Shown here in pieces: positions 42,104 to 52,208 of a stretch of DNA of 64,000 nucleotides; the first letter of the stretch is position 1; each line of letters opens with the position of its first letter. The position numbers and the translations under genes are program-made. The notes under the pieces are model-generated. The model searched no databases and had not been told where the DNA came from. It worked only from the letters and a program-made list of their open reading frames with translations. The stretch covers positions 226,994 to 290,993 of the forward strand of contig NZ_CP011133.1 of assembly GCF_000981805.1 (NCBI RefSeq), read 5' to 3'. Origin of the DNA: Citrobacter amalonaticus Y19 (lineage in GTDB: Bacteria > Pseudomonadota > Gammaproteobacteria > Enterobacterales > Enterobacteriaceae).

Positions 42104-45100
42104 TTAACGATTAATCCACCGTTCAATAATCCCATCGGGTACATCGAAATCATTGTCGCGGAAGAAATCCTTTTCGTATTTTCTGGCCTGCGGCATCGTA
42201 TTTAGCACGAAGAGAATGGCATCTTCTTTGGAACTGAACGAAGTCCGCGTAATGACGTGATCCGGCGCGTGAATATGGGAGAGTACCAGGCTTTCATCGG
42301 TTCCTGGCTTACACAAATCACACCAGTGCTTATGCCAGAATTTCTCACCATTCTTCTTCAGCTTCGCGCCTGGTTCACCGTTTGGAGCTGGGTAAATAAC
42401 CACCTCCAGAATATCTACCGGCTCATCAGCATCACGCGCCGCATCGCCGAGCAGTTGATCGATAAGCAACTCCCCGGCTGAACCGACCAGGTTGCTGGCT
42501 ATCGTGAAGCGACGGTGTAAGCCGCGATCTGCCTCTTGCTGAATCAGCGCTATCTGCGATTTAAACGACACCATATGTGTAAGCACAGCATGGTTAACGC
42601 CGAAATCAGGCCCATATGTTTCTATGTTTCGGTCTGCGCTAAAAGGGGCCATGTCCGGGCGCTGTTTTGTGCAAAAAAGACCCAGACTTGTTTTCTTATT
42701 GGCAAGATTATCGAGCTTACCCTCTTTTACCTCGTAATTTGAAATCAGACGGTGGGCTACCCGGGCCTTGAGTGCCTCATCATTCAGATTCTGATAGATA
42801 TACTCTACCGCAGAACCGCGCGTACCAAGATACAAGTATGACCATTCCTCACGGTCAACAATAAGACCAATCGGGATCATCATTATTGGCTTTTGAACTA
42901 TTCCGCCAGTCGGTCGGTAAAAGTTCATTTCTTCAAAAGCATTTATCCACAATTCTGCCAGTTCGCTCAGACCTTCCTGGTTGATGGGATTCAGACGCTT
43001 GAGAGTCTCACGGCCCTGTTCAATGTCTGCCAGAGCTTTAAGTTTCCGGTCGTAGCTTTCAAAAACAGACTTTAACCCTTTCCACTCATCCACCAGCGGC
43101 CATTCTTTGAGGGTGCATTCAGATACGCTCAGTTCGTTAACCAGAGCCCATGAGCGAGATACCTCTTTCACACCGGTACGCGTCAGACTCAAAACCACAC
43201 GTACAGCCCATTTGTGTTTCTCAGCTGCATCGTTTCGATCTTCAGCTCGTGGGGCTACATACAGGCCCAGTTTGCCGTTTGGCATTACCACAAGCCGTAG
43301 AGGAGAGTTTCCAAGTTGCTCACAGTAGCTTTCAATTTGCGGAATGCTTGCAAGACCTCGCCATGCAATTAAATCCATCATGGCAAGGAGCGCTTTCCAT
43401 TGCTTCTCATCTTCCAGACCGTTTTGGAGGGATGCACCACGGTTTGCGCAGCGCCACGTCTGAATCGTTTTATCTACAACCGCAACCCGGTCATTTTTGT
43501 CACCGATGTTCCCGGCGTTTAAAGCCGCCAGCATTTTGCTTCGGTATTGTTCTTCATGCGCTTCTTCCAGTTTCAGCAGTGCCGCGAGTTCTTTGAAGAG
43601 ACGGATGTAATAAAGATGGTTAACCCGGATACGCCGGTTGTGAATGTAATATTCCAGATCGGCGGATTTCACCGTGTCCAGGCAAAGATAGCCAATTTGA
43701 TCAGAGGTTCTGAATTTTGAGAGGCATACCTTGGCATTGAATTCTCGTTTGTCTGACTTCGCATTACGGCTGTAGGTGTGCTGAACGACTGGCACATCAA
43801 CGTAGATCTCTTCATTCTTCTGGTATGCCACGCTGGTACTACGGCTTTTAACGAAATCAACCGTGAATGAATGTCCCCGGTAGCCATTACCTGAGTCATC
43901 CTTAGCCGCCCCGGGTGCTGTAACCGGATTAACGACCTGTCTCCACTCACAAAAGACGCGTGAACCAGAACGCAGGTGCTGGTTAGCCTGCTTGATGTAG
44001 GACTCCAGCGATGGCCTTTTCTCGGACTCCGGGTCACTCAACAGACCGGTTCCATCTGCGTCATGAATAAATCGGCAATATTTCTCCTGGAAGTCCATCG
44101 AGATGAAATTAATGTTACTTCTGCGGTCGTAGAATTCGCCAAACAGGTGTTCACGCTGGTCGAGCCCGCAGCAAAGGATCAGGAAACGTTTATAGTGCAG
44201 CGCCATCTTCTCATGCGCCCGCAGCCGGTCAGTGTAAGCTACATCGCGGAAGGTGATGCGAGAACCGTCATAACCGCGAAAAAGCGCGTCCTGCTCGTTA
44301 CGTTCAGGGAACAGCGTATGAGCGCCCAGATGAGATTCAACCGGGCTGTATACCTGGTAAATATTTTCGCCGTCGCGTACCAGCAGGAAGACACATCTGT
44401 TTTGAAAGTCTTTGGCCGCAGCCTCCCACGGATCCTGATAATTGACGTGCCGTCTGGTGACAGCCATAACCAGTACGCAACGTTGGGTTGGAAAAATCTG
44501 CTCGATTAGGCCCGGGTGTTTTTGCAGTGCCTGGTCGAATAAATCTGCTTTGGTGAAATCGAACCAGTCACCCAGATCCAGATAGACGGCGAGCTCTTCA
44601 TCCATCAGTAGCTTTTTCTGGACAAATGTCAGTGGTATGTCGCTCGGAGCTGAATTGCCTTTGATTATCGTGTTGACGACAACATCTTTGCCGATGAAAA
44701 GATCCAGAGACGCAATCCCTTTCATCAGCGATTCAACGTTCTCTCTGCTCTCTTCGAATGCGGCTAGCTGCGCCGCAGCCATTTCCTGGTAATAGGGTAC
44801 GACGGCCTGAACGGCATTGGTAATTTCGTTATTTTTACCTTGTAGCCATTCAGATTGTATGACGGCCAGTTTATGTCCATGCCGAGCTGCTTCCATCATT
44901 CCCTTAATGCTTTCCTCACTGACACCGGATGTCAGCGCATTTTCTAACGGGCCGGTGGCGAGGTTTGTGTACTGGTCAATCGTCGCGGGTAGCGTATTGG
45001 GTTTGTTCTCACTGTTTTCTGCCTGCTCTTTTTCAAGGCGTTCCGCAATGATCTCTTTCATTCGTTCAGGGTTTGTCATCGCCTCGGAAAGTTCAACGGT

Positions 45101-45481
45101 CAGCTTCTGAGCCAACTGCTGGCAGGCCTGAACTTCACTTTCCCGGACTTCTTTCGAGTCAGCAGCAAAGGCGAATTTGTTGACGAAGTCATCAAACAAA
45201 AATCGGTGCTGGGTAAAGCTACGGGTAGTGACACAAATGCGGCCAGAATCATCGGTATATTCAAACCGAATGTGTTGGCCATGTTTTGATGGGTGGGTGC
45301 GCAGAATGACCGTATGCAGCTTGTTGTCGACCCAACGCAGCGATTCAATCAGCAGCACTTCGGAAACGGCAATGTTTTCTTCAGCAATGGCTTCAATTGC
45401 CCGCCAGTACTGACCGCCTTGAAGAGAATGGAAACGTTCAATTCGCTCTACCGGTTGTTCAATGCGCACGATACCCGTCAT
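42104..45481 (-). CDS. Very large hypothetical plasmid protein (1125 aa)
   Basis: The largest gene in the window, with a perfect AAGGAG site and a TTCGTC-type promoter. No membrane segment, P-loop or other known catalytic signature is evident. A helical, Glu-rich region lies at about residues 120-170, mixed alpha/beta elsewhere, and CDLCKPGTDESLVLSHIH near the C-terminus could bind a metal. It has the look of a conserved plasmid backbone protein of unknown function. No frameshift or repeat is seen. Confidence 0.8.
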   Translation of the reverse strand: MTGIVRIEQPVERIERFHSLQGGQYWRAIEAIAEENIAVSEVLLIESLRWVDNKLHTVILRTHPSKHGQHIRFEYTDDSGRICVTTRSFTQHRFLFDDFVNKFAFAADSKEVRESEVQACQQLAQKLTVELSEAMTNPERMKEIIAERLEKEQAENSENKPNTLPATIDQYTNLATGPLENALTSGVSEESIKGMMEAARHGHKLAVIQSEWLQGKNNEITNAVQAVVPYYQEMAAAQLAAFEESRENVESLMKGIASLDLFIGKDVVVNTIIKGNSAPSDIPLTFVQKKLLMDEELAVYLDLGDWFDFTKADLFDQALQKHPGLIEQIFPTQRCVLVMAVTRRHVNYQDPWEAAAKDFQNRCVFLLVRDGENIYQVYSPVESHLGAHTLFPERNEQDALFRGYDGSRITFRDVAYTDRLRAHEKMALHYKRFLILCCGLDQREHLFGEFYDRRSNINFISMDFQEKYCRFIHDADGTGLLSDPESEKRPSLESYIKQANQHLRSGSRVFCEWRQVVNPVTAPGAAKDDSGNGYRGHSFTVDFVKSRSTSVAYQKNEEIYVDVPVVQHTYSRNAKSDKREFNAKVCLSKFRTSDQIGYLCLDTVKSADLEYYIHNRRIRVNHLYYIRLFKELAALLKLEEAHEEQYRSKMLAALNAGNIGDKNDRVAVVDKTIQTWRCANRGASLQNGLEDEKQWKALLAMMDLIAWRGLASIPQIESYCEQLGNSPLRLVVMPNGKLGLYVAPRAEDRNDAAEKHKWAVRVVLSLTRTGVKEVSRSWALVNELSVSECTLKEWPLVDEWKGLKSVFESYDRKLKALADIEQGRETLKRLNPINQEGLSELAELWINAFEEMNFYRPTGGIVQKPIMMIPIGLIVDREEWSYLYLGTRGSAVEYIYQNLNDEALKARVAHRLISNYEVKEGKLDNLANKKTSLGLFCTKQRPDMAPFSADRNIETYGPDFGVNHAVLTHMVSFKSQIALIQQEADRGLHRRFTIASNLVGSAGELLIDQLLGDAARDADEPVDILEVVIYPAPNGEPGAKLKKNGEKFWHKHWCDLCKPGTDESLVLSHIHAPDHVITRTSFSSKEDAILFVLNTMPQARKYEKDFFRDNDFDVPDGIIERWINR

Positions 45482-45582
45482 TCTGTTCTCCTTCCCCCGG
45501 CTTTAGCCATGTTGCCGCTATTGTACTAGGACATGGTGTTTCTAATGGCTTTAATGGGGGACATATTGTTTGTGATACTTTG

Positions 45583-45611
45583 ATTTTATCGTTGGGGGGG
45601 CTGGTGACGAA
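45583..45611 (-). promoter_or_regulatory. TTCGTC-17-TAAAAT promoter of the 1125-aa gene
   Basis: Minus-strand TTCGTC (45606-45611), followed by AC and a C-rich spacer of 17 bp, TAAAAT (45583-45588); about 100 bp before the ATG. Confidence 0.75.
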
Positions 45612-45684
45612 TAGCTCTGGGGGATGAAAGGCAACGAAGAGTTGCCTTTCACGAAAAGGAAGATGCAGTACGAATTGCGAGTGA

Positions 45685-45930
45685 TCAGGAAAGAGGGTTT
45701 ACCCAGCCTTTGCCGGTCACGTACTGAATTGTACCAGCCTTTCTTAGCGCCTGTAGCCGCCGGTCAAGAATGCGGAATGGTATCGGCTTATTCTTCTCCT
45801 CATCTGCGAGCCGGGAACACTCACCAGCTACGTCTGGAAGCATTATCAGTGAAAATGGAACCGGCTCCTTGCCGAGTATTTTCATGATCGCACTGTCCAG
45901 AACGGCGTATTTGTTTTTGGCAACTTGCAT
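45685..45930 (-). CDS. Small winged-helix-like protein (81 aa)
   Basis: From ATG 45930 (GAGGGG upstream) the protein reads MQVAKNKYAVLDSAIMKILG... and ends RILDRRLQALRKAGTIQYVTGKGWV, a pattern that suggests a recognition helix plus wing. A DNA-binding role is a guess. Confidence 0.6.
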   Translation of the reverse strand: MQVAKNKYAVLDSAIMKILGKEPVPFSLIMLPDVAGECSRLADEEKNKPIPFRILDRRLQALRKAGTIQYVTGKGWVNPLS

Positions 45931-45978
45931 ATTCACTGTCCCCTCTCTCTATAGCGTGGTAATCGGTTCGTCTGATAC

Positions 45979-46638
45979 CTACGGAACACATTCCGGTGAG
46001 ACGGCCTTACTCTTATCCTGCCAACGCAGAGCAGCCTTAATACACTGCTTACACGTTATTTCACATACGTAAGGCCCGTGCTCACCATCACTATGGGTGG
46101 CTGGGTTAACCCAAAGCTTGCCGTTACTTCCACCAGCGGCGGTGCAAAGAAAATCACCTTCATTTCTGACCAGGCGCCCATCACGTATGTCCTCTAGTAA
46201 AAGCACGTGAATCACGGTTCGGCGGTTTATACCGTTGCCGCTACTGTTCACCGTCAGCCCGGAGATCACTGATTTGAACCCACTTGTCCAGCGTACCGGA
46301 AGATACAGGCGAGCATTTCGCTCTTGCGCCTGGCGCATCAGTTTCATATCGAGTGCGGCCTTTTGCTTTTGTTCTTCCACTTGCCGGGCCAGACGTTGTC
46401 TGGCCTGTTCCTCTCGCCGGGCCCGGCTGTCTTTCTCAGTTTCAGCTTTAATATCGAACCGGTCAGGTGTAAGAAACAAGGTTGTACCTACCGGAGGGAG
46501 TCTACCCTCCACCAGCAGCAGGTTATCCTTTGTCGCTTCTACATAAACCGTCCCAACCTCGGTAACCACACCCGTTTTATCTTTTTCCCCCCGGAACCAG
46601 TAGGGCGATGGGTATGGAGGGTATTTGAGAGCGATCAT
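45979..46638 (-). CDS. Hypothetical protein (219 aa) with coiled-coil
   Basis: Has AAGGAG before ATG 46638. A charged coiled-coil lies at about residues 65-110 (EKDSRARREEQARQRLARQV...), and the C-terminal part has a CEITCKQC cysteine cluster. It lies 43 bp after the 456-residue gene and probably ends that operon. Function unknown. Confidence 0.65.
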   Translation of the reverse strand: MIALKYPPYPSPYWFRGEKDKTGVVTEVGTVYVEATKDNLLLVEGRLPPVGTTLFLTPDRFDIKAETEKDSRARREEQARQRLARQVEEQKQKAALDMKLMRQAQERNARLYLPVRWTSGFKSVISGLTVNSSGNGINRRTVIHVLLLEDIRDGRLVRNEGDFLCTAAGGSNGKLWVNPATHSDGEHGPYVCEITCKQCIKAALRWQDKSKAVSPECVP

Positions 46639-46681
46639 AATATTCTCCTTTCTGAATACCCGTTAGAATTTGAGGCGTTGA

Positions 46682-48052
46682 CTACAGATTATGCCTGGGC
46701 AACATCATAAATGCGTAGCCATCGAGTTTGTTGACTTTCATGCCAGACGTTTCACCCGATAAAACAGAATTTGCAGCAGCGCTGATAAATGCGGCCAGAA
46801 CCTCTGAAGAGACTGATAATTCTGCTTGAACCAACAATACAAATTCATGGGAATTAAATCTGATTGTCGTTGAGGCATTTATCACCTGCTCTGCCGTGTC
46901 ATTGACGGAGTCGGCAGGAAAGAACCCGGGGCGGGTATGACAATGGCTATAGCTCAGAGTATAAGGATCCCCTATTTCCTTAATAAAACTCCAAACAACT
47001 GAATTATTCGTAAGTGCCAGATTCGAATCTTTCAGACGTGATGACAAAAAGTGTAGTTTGGAGGCGATTTCTGCTTCGCTATTTCCGCTCGTAATCGGTA
47101 TGTTAATCCGAATCTGAACTAACGAGCTCTCGCAAAGTAATCCTGTTGGCTGACTTATTTTTAAATTACCACTTGCATTGCTATCGGGTAAATTCGTCTC
47201 ACCTTCACTTAATCGGTTAATAGCAGGGACTGAATATTGCAGTTCCCGATGCTTCATTATGATATCCATTTCCTGCTGGGTTAATCCATTCTGAACTGCG
47301 GCTCGGCCTTGCCATATGTGAAAGAGCACCTCAAGAAAGACCCTTTCTTCCTCCTCTGATACTGAACCACTTGAATCAGGAGAGTAATCATCTTTCATAA
47401 AGCTATCGAACAGCACTCTTTCGCTGATCCCCGCTGTTGCAGGTAGTTCGCTACGGGTCAGCCAACCGTGATACCACAAAAACATGCAGTAGGCCGCTAC
47501 ATCGCGTGGGTCACCTTTTGAAAGGTGTCGGTGGAGCTCTTTGAGGCATTCATCCTTCCAGTCTGATTTTGCCCAATCAGCCCCACGTCCATACTTCTCC
47601 TGAGCCCGGTACAGCTTACCCGCCATCTCAGAGGCGAAGTTAACCACAAGCTGAGCGGTTGCATCGTGTAAACCAGATGGGATTTTGACGAGATGATTCG
47701 AGAGGCCACTCCCATTGATAACTGCCCGCAGACCACACTTTATCTCTTCGACATCATCGGAACCAATTGCACCGTCACCAGATGCCGCGTGGAACGCGTA
47801 GGCCATTGCGTCCGTTATTTCTACCGATGAATCGGCCTTTTTGCCTGACGTACACGTTTCCTGAACCAGTTCGCCCTTCTGTTTGTTGTCCAGCAGGCTA
47901 ATCATGGTGCTTTTAAGTAACGTTGCTTTTTTGACGGCTTCCATATTGCCGTTCTGCAAAGCGGTCGTAATCTCAGAATCCATCTCGTTAATGCCTAACT
48001 TAAGCTCTTCAGCACTGGCATAGAATATATTTACGATTTTTGTCTGGCGCAT
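46682..48052 (-). CDS. Hypothetical protein (456 aa)
   Basis: MRQTKIVNIFYASAEELKLGINEM..., helical, acidic. Its ATG overlaps the stop of the 99-residue gene (TAATG), so the two are coupled. No family recognised. Confidence 0.7.
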   Translation of the reverse strand: MRQTKIVNIFYASAEELKLGINEMDSEITTALQNGNMEAVKKATLLKSTMISLLDNKQKGELVQETCTSGKKADSSVEITDAMAYAFHAASGDGAIGSDDVEEIKCGLRAVINGSGLSNHLVKIPSGLHDATAQLVVNFASEMAGKLYRAQEKYGRGADWAKSDWKDECLKELHRHLSKGDPRDVAAYCMFLWYHGWLTRSELPATAGISERVLFDSFMKDDYSPDSSGSVSEEEERVFLEVLFHIWQGRAAVQNGLTQQEMDIIMKHRELQYSVPAINRLSEGETNLPDSNASGNLKISQPTGLLCESSLVQIRINIPITSGNSEAEIASKLHFLSSRLKDSNLALTNNSVVWSFIKEIGDPYTLSYSHCHTRPGFFPADSVNDTAEQVINASTTIRFNSHEFVLLVQAELSVSSEVLAAFISAAANSVLSGETSGMKVNKLDGYAFMMLPRHNL

Positions 48053-48351
48053 TAATTTTTCTCTTCAATAATTTTATGACCAAGAGACTCTAGTATTGCA
48101 ACAACCTGAGCTCTGGAATAAGCAGGATAATTATGATCTGCAAGGCAACACGCAGGTTGGGGAAGGATGATATTTTGAGGGCTTTTATTTCTCAGTGCCT
48201 TCAGTTCTAATAATATGCTGAGTAATCGGGATGCTTTCCTTTCCATCGCATCAGCTCGGCTTGGGCTGATAAGTGCCCTCTGCGCATACCGCAGTTCCGT
48301 TGTTGTCTCGGCAATCATCGAGTCGAGTTTTGCAGGTGTCAGTTGCTCCAT
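48052..48351 (-). CDS. Hypothetical protein (99 aa)
   Basis: MEQLTPAKLDSMIAETTTELRYAQRALIS..., helical; the stop overlaps the start of the 456-residue gene. Second gene of a four-gene unit from 48734. Confidence 0.65.
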   Translation of the reverse strand: MEQLTPAKLDSMIAETTTELRYAQRALISPSRADAMERKASRLLSILLELKALRNKSPQNIILPQPACCLADHNYPAYSRAQVVAILESLGHKIIEEKN

Positions 48352-48383
48352 TTTCCCACCGGTTATTAATGCAAAAATTGAAT

Positions 48384-48734
48384 TCAGATCGTCTCTTTTG
48401 AATAGACAACGTTTTTAGCGAGTTCGAATACAAAATCGCTTACGAAGGTAAAATCGCGCCATACCAGTACACCATCTGCTTTATGCCGCAGCTCAACCTG
48501 AGTGGATGTGTTGCTATACTTAGTGACCTTGATGTCCCAGGCAATGAAACCACCAGCATTCTGAAGTTCAGTGACAGCGGCTAGGTTTTCCTGTTGCTTC
48601 AGGTTGTAGGCCACGTCTGAGTCATCGTTCTTCACCAGCTGGATTTTTTTGAATGCCATACGGAACCGGTCGGCCAGAACTTTGCCACGCATTTTTTCAA
48701 CATCATTAAATACCTGTTCGACGTATGCACTCAT
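48384..48734 (-). CDS. Hypothetical protein (116 aa), first gene of operon
   Basis: MSAYVEQVFNDVEKMRGKVLADRFRMAF..., a small soluble protein. It leads the operon with the 99-, 456- and 219-residue genes and has a TTCGTC-type promoter about 90 bp upstream. Confidence 0.65.
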   Translation of the reverse strand: MSAYVEQVFNDVEKMRGKVLADRFRMAFKKIQLVKNDDSDVAYNLKQQENLAAVTELQNAGGFIAWDIKVTKYSNTSTQVELRHKADGVLVWRDFTFVSDFVFELAKNVVYSKETI

Positions 48735-48825
48735 GGTTTGCCTCGTGACTTTAATGATAGCAATTACAAAACCCGTATAACCTGATTAGGCTCTGTATTG
48801 TTTTAACAATTAATCCGTGAGTAAC

Positions 48826-48854
48826 ATTATTAACTGCATTAAACCTGCGACGAA
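48826..48854 (-). promoter_or_regulatory. TTCGTC-17-AATAAT promoter (backbone family)
   Basis: Minus-strand TTCGTC (48849-48854), 17-bp spacer, AATAAT (48826-48831); drives the operon from 48734. Confidence 0.65.
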
Positions 48855-48982
48855 ATTTAAAAGAAGACAAAATGTGCTTAAATTTAAGGAATAATGAATT
48901 AGTTTGGTTTACATGTTTAGAATATCACTGATATTGAGCGCCAATAAATGTGTTTTCTTACAGCGAAAAAAATGCCAGAAAG

Positions 48983-49330
48983 TTACTTTTTCCTCACTGG
49001 AAGGCTTTTTAAAAGCGTTTCCATCGGGATGGTTTCGACAGGATGCTTCATTTTCTCTGGCTCTAATCCAAGAGATGCCAACTGCCGATACAGTGCTTCC
49101 CTTTCTTGCAGGAGGCTTATCGCCAGGTGTGATATTGCTGCTGCGTTTTCCAGTCCAATCGCAAAGTTGTTATCGGATGGAAAACTATCCCATGTTTCCA
49201 CTATACCCTTTGCCAGGCATACGGTTTTCTTAAGCTGCTGAGGAACGTTTAATGGGTTAACGCCGTGCGGCATACCGGACAACTGCTTAATCAGTGCTCT
49301 TACTTTCATACCATCAGTTCTGTCTGCCAT
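48983..49330 (-). CDS. Hypothetical protein (115 aa)
   Basis: MADRTDGMKVRALIKQLSGMPHG..., helical, soluble. It starts 11 bp after the secreted-protein gene and ends the DndC-like operon. Function unknown. Confidence 0.6.
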   Translation of the reverse strand: MADRTDGMKVRALIKQLSGMPHGVNPLNVPQQLKKTVCLAKGIVETWDSFPSDNNFAIGLENAAAISHLAISLLQEREALYRQLASLGLEPEKMKHPVETIPMETLLKSLPVRKK

Positions 49331-49340
49331 AGTTAGACCT

Positions 49341-49715
49341 CTATTCGTTGTACGCGGTCACTTCGGCTGAGTAGCAGTGCTGCTGATAACAGACCTCTGC
49401 CTGACCAGACAAAGCGGTACGCAGCATTACGGTAGTTCCGGGTGCGGGCACAGATTTTGACCCAGACGGAAAATCACTGAGCTCCACACTGATTCCGGCA
49501 TGACCCGAAAATAGCACTGGGTTTTCACGCATTTTCATAGCGTTATTCTGGTTATCATTTGCAATGCGATACATCACCTGTTCGATAGTAACCTGAACAG
49601 GTTCGTTGAGCCGTAAAGGCCTGTCCCCGTTACTGCCATTAGCCTGGCTGCATAGCAACAACATGGATGCTACTGCCGTAATAGCCTCAGAACCGAGTGA
49701 AAGCATGATTTTCAT
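49341..49715 (-). CDS. Hypothetical exported protein (124 aa)
   Basis: An N-terminal hydrophobic stretch with a likely signal peptide end (ITAVASMLLLCSQANG) is followed by a small beta-type domain with two Cys (EVCYQQHCY), probably disulfide-bonded in the periplasm. AAGGAA before the ATG. It sits 23 bp downstream of the DndC-like gene in the same operon, an odd partner for a PAPS-reductase-like enzyme. Confidence 0.65.
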   Translation of the reverse strand: MKIMLSLGSEAITAVASMLLLCSQANGSNGDRPLRLNEPVQVTIEQVMYRIANDNQNNAMKMRENPVLFSGHAGISVELSDFPSGSKSVPAPGTTVMLRTALSGQAEVCYQQHCYSAEVTAYNE

Positions 49716-49738
49716 TATTTTTCCTTTATTACAGGCAG

Positions 49739-52174
49739 TTAAGCTGCCTCACAAAATTCACTCTGACCAATGCTTGTTAAACCTGACAATTGCCACTGCC
49801 TGATTAACCGCATCATTATTTTGATATGGATCCTTAACGCGTCCGCGTTCTGAGTTGCCAGTTCCTGTATGTGTGTCAGGCCAAGGCTCAACTCTTTATG
49901 GCTATTGAGTTCATAAAGAGCACGTCGATAAATATTGAACATCTCACGAGCCACCAGCGATTTAAGGACTTCCGGTACTGAAGCACAGTGTGCGAAAGCA
50001 CGGGCCCGCTCCTTTCTCCAGTAGCGGCGCAGAGCATTTGATGTATCAGGTTTGTTGCCCATATCGCTCATCACAAGACACCAGGCATTGGTCTGGTTGA
50101 TCAGGACAGTTTCCAGGCTGTTTTTGCACAGAGATTTCTCGTCCATAAGCTCGTTATGGTTTTCCTGACGTAAGACGCGGTGCAGCCAGAACCCAAATTC
50201 TGTCATGCGGGTCATGTGGTACTGGATTGTGAAAGCGAGGTTAGCCCACCATTTAAAACGAATAATCCGGGCCTCCAGCGTTCTTTTCAGAACATGCTGG
50301 TATTTCTCGGTCGAGAGAATGCGAAGGTCTTTTCGGGCTGCGATCCCTTCCATCGTCTGGAATCCGGTCAGGCCGAGTCGATGGTAGGTTTGACCACGCT
50401 GCATCATTTTGTGATACAAGGCTGACTTACCTTTGCATAGAGATACCGTGCCGAAACGCAGGTAGAACTGCGCCGCGCTCCCAGCGGTGTACTCCCCGCT
50501 CTCTATTGCAGATTTAAGGCGTGGATATTCCACCCATAACACAAAGCTTGCAGACTCTTCGTCCACGGTAACTTCATTTTCTTCGCTGAAACTGACAACA
50601 CGGCGGAGGCCGTCTTTTGTCTTGATAACACGTGCGGCGCGTTCGTCATCTCCGCCGTCGAAATAGGTCATTTCCGCAACAGGATCAGCCAGCCCATCAA
50701 ACAGTGAGTCATCGCCAAATTTCCCCACCTTCAGCCAGACAGGTTTAGGGATTGGGGATTGAGGGACTACAGGCATCGCCGGTTCATCAGCCAACAGATC
50801 CAGCTCGCCGTGGGCCCAGACGCGGTGGTAGATCTCCAGCGCCCTAAAAGGCTTGTCATTGAAATGATGGAAAGCCCACATGAAATCGACATGCACAACG
50901 GCTTCTTCGCTGACAATGCGGAACTGGGGCCGGGACATGCGACGGTTATGCGCATTATCTTCCAACAAGCCGTAAGCGAGCTTCTCGGCAACATCATCAG
51001 CGCGTTGCTGCTCAACGTAGTCGGCGCTACAGCAGATGTGCAACAGACGTTCCAGAAATTTCGGCGAGTATACATCTGGCTGGATCTTAATATACCCACC
51101 TTCGTATACCGTGCGGCCCACTGGATGGCGGTCTTCCCAGGCATAACGGCGTTTGGCAATGAAACGCTGAAGCCGGTTCAGGATAGCCATATAGCCATAT
51201 TTCTCGGGGTCGGCATTCAGCAGGTTTTCCATTGAGCGGTCGAGCCCTACAGCCTGGCAAAGGTAACAGCCAAATCGTGAACCACAGGCGCTTTTTGCTT
51301 TTTCAGAACCCGTCCAGACACATTCGCCCGTAGCCTCTTTGTAGAGCTCAGCAGTTTCGTTATTGTTAGGAAGATAACTTGGCAGCGAAAAACGAGCCTC
51401 TTCCCCGGACGATAGCAGGAATTCCCATACGTTCCCCTGATGCCAGTGACGGATCGGATAGAGCTCACCGCCCTCTTTTGTCTGTTTAACGGCTTCAGCG
51501 CTCCCGCCTTTTTTTTCGATGTTCATGGCACGGGTGGTACTCTCTGCATCACGGGAACCCAGTAGCAGACAAACGCGCTGACGAACGGCTTTAGGCAGTC
51601 CTCGCATGTACTCGGCGCGGGCCCGACGTGCAGGGTCGACCTTCAAATCGATCGAACACTGCCTGGCGGAACTGTTTGAAAATGTTGGCAATCCTCGCCC
51701 TGAAAGGATGCGGCCTGTCCAGCCAGATGTCAGTCCTGGCTTACCAATTACAATGCTCAGCGGTAACTGGTGCTTTTCAACGAAAGCCTCAAGTTCGGCG
51801 AGCTTTGTGTCTGCCAGCCAGCGGACGGCAGGATTCTCGATGCCCGTGTCGGTATGGATAACATAGTGATGCTGGCTGATGTTTGTGCCATTGCGGGTAG
51901 CCCTTACCAGCGCCATCAGGAAGAGGTGAAGAACGCACTCAGAGTCCTTTCCTGAAGAATACGCTAGGCTCATTGTCCAGCCGTCAGTAAGCGCTTTATA
52001 AATGGCGTTTGTGCCGGTGGTGATCAGGTTGGCCATGCTCGTACCAGAGCTGGCATCGACATAATTCAGGTCTTCATCGTTAGCCAGTGTTTGCCAGACC
52101 GTGTCCCATTTATCTCCGGTAAGAATTGGGGAAATGGTCGGTTCCGATGTGCCAAAGTCGATTACCTGTTGCAT
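49739..52174 (-). CDS. Large DndC/PAPS-reductase-like protein (811 aa)
   Basis: N-terminal adenine-nucleotide alpha hydrolase fold with the PP-loop MSLAYSSGKDSECVL (about residues 65-80). The HYVIHTDTGIENP segment is typical of PAPS-reductase/DndC proteins. Cysteines follow the DndC iron-sulfur layout: RQCSIDLKVDP and then SACGSRFGCYLC. DndC enzymes activate DNA for phosphorothioation. This protein is about 300 residues longer than usual (roughly 380-811, mostly helical, no known domain). No DndD/DndE genes are nearby, but a ParB/DGHHR protein is encoded 3.4 kb upstream. IbrA-like regulators are the other known relatives. Confidence 0.8.
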   Translation of the reverse strand: MQQVIDFGTSEPTISPILTGDKWDTVWQTLANDEDLNYVDASSGTSMANLITTGTNAIYKALTDGWTMSLAYSSGKDSECVLHLFLMALVRATRNGTNISQHHYVIHTDTGIENPAVRWLADTKLAELEAFVEKHQLPLSIVIGKPGLTSGWTGRILSGRGLPTFSNSSARQCSIDLKVDPARRARAEYMRGLPKAVRQRVCLLLGSRDAESTTRAMNIEKKGGSAEAVKQTKEGGELYPIRHWHQGNVWEFLLSSGEEARFSLPSYLPNNNETAELYKEATGECVWTGSEKAKSACGSRFGCYLCQAVGLDRSMENLLNADPEKYGYMAILNRLQRFIAKRRYAWEDRHPVGRTVYEGGYIKIQPDVYSPKFLERLLHICCSADYVEQQRADDVAEKLAYGLLEDNAHNRRMSRPQFRIVSEEAVVHVDFMWAFHHFNDKPFRALEIYHRVWAHGELDLLADEPAMPVVPQSPIPKPVWLKVGKFGDDSLFDGLADPVAEMTYFDGGDDERAARVIKTKDGLRRVVSFSEENEVTVDEESASFVLWVEYPRLKSAIESGEYTAGSAAQFYLRFGTVSLCKGKSALYHKMMQRGQTYHRLGLTGFQTMEGIAARKDLRILSTEKYQHVLKRTLEARIIRFKWWANLAFTIQYHMTRMTEFGFWLHRVLRQENHNELMDEKSLCKNSLETVLINQTNAWCLVMSDMGNKPDTSNALRRYWRKERARAFAHCASVPEVLKSLVAREMFNIYRRALYELNSHKELSLGLTHIQELATQNADALRIHIKIMMRLIRQWQLSGLTSIGQSEFCEAA

Positions 52175-52208
52175 GGTTCACCTGTTTATTTATTCGATTT
52201 GTATATTT

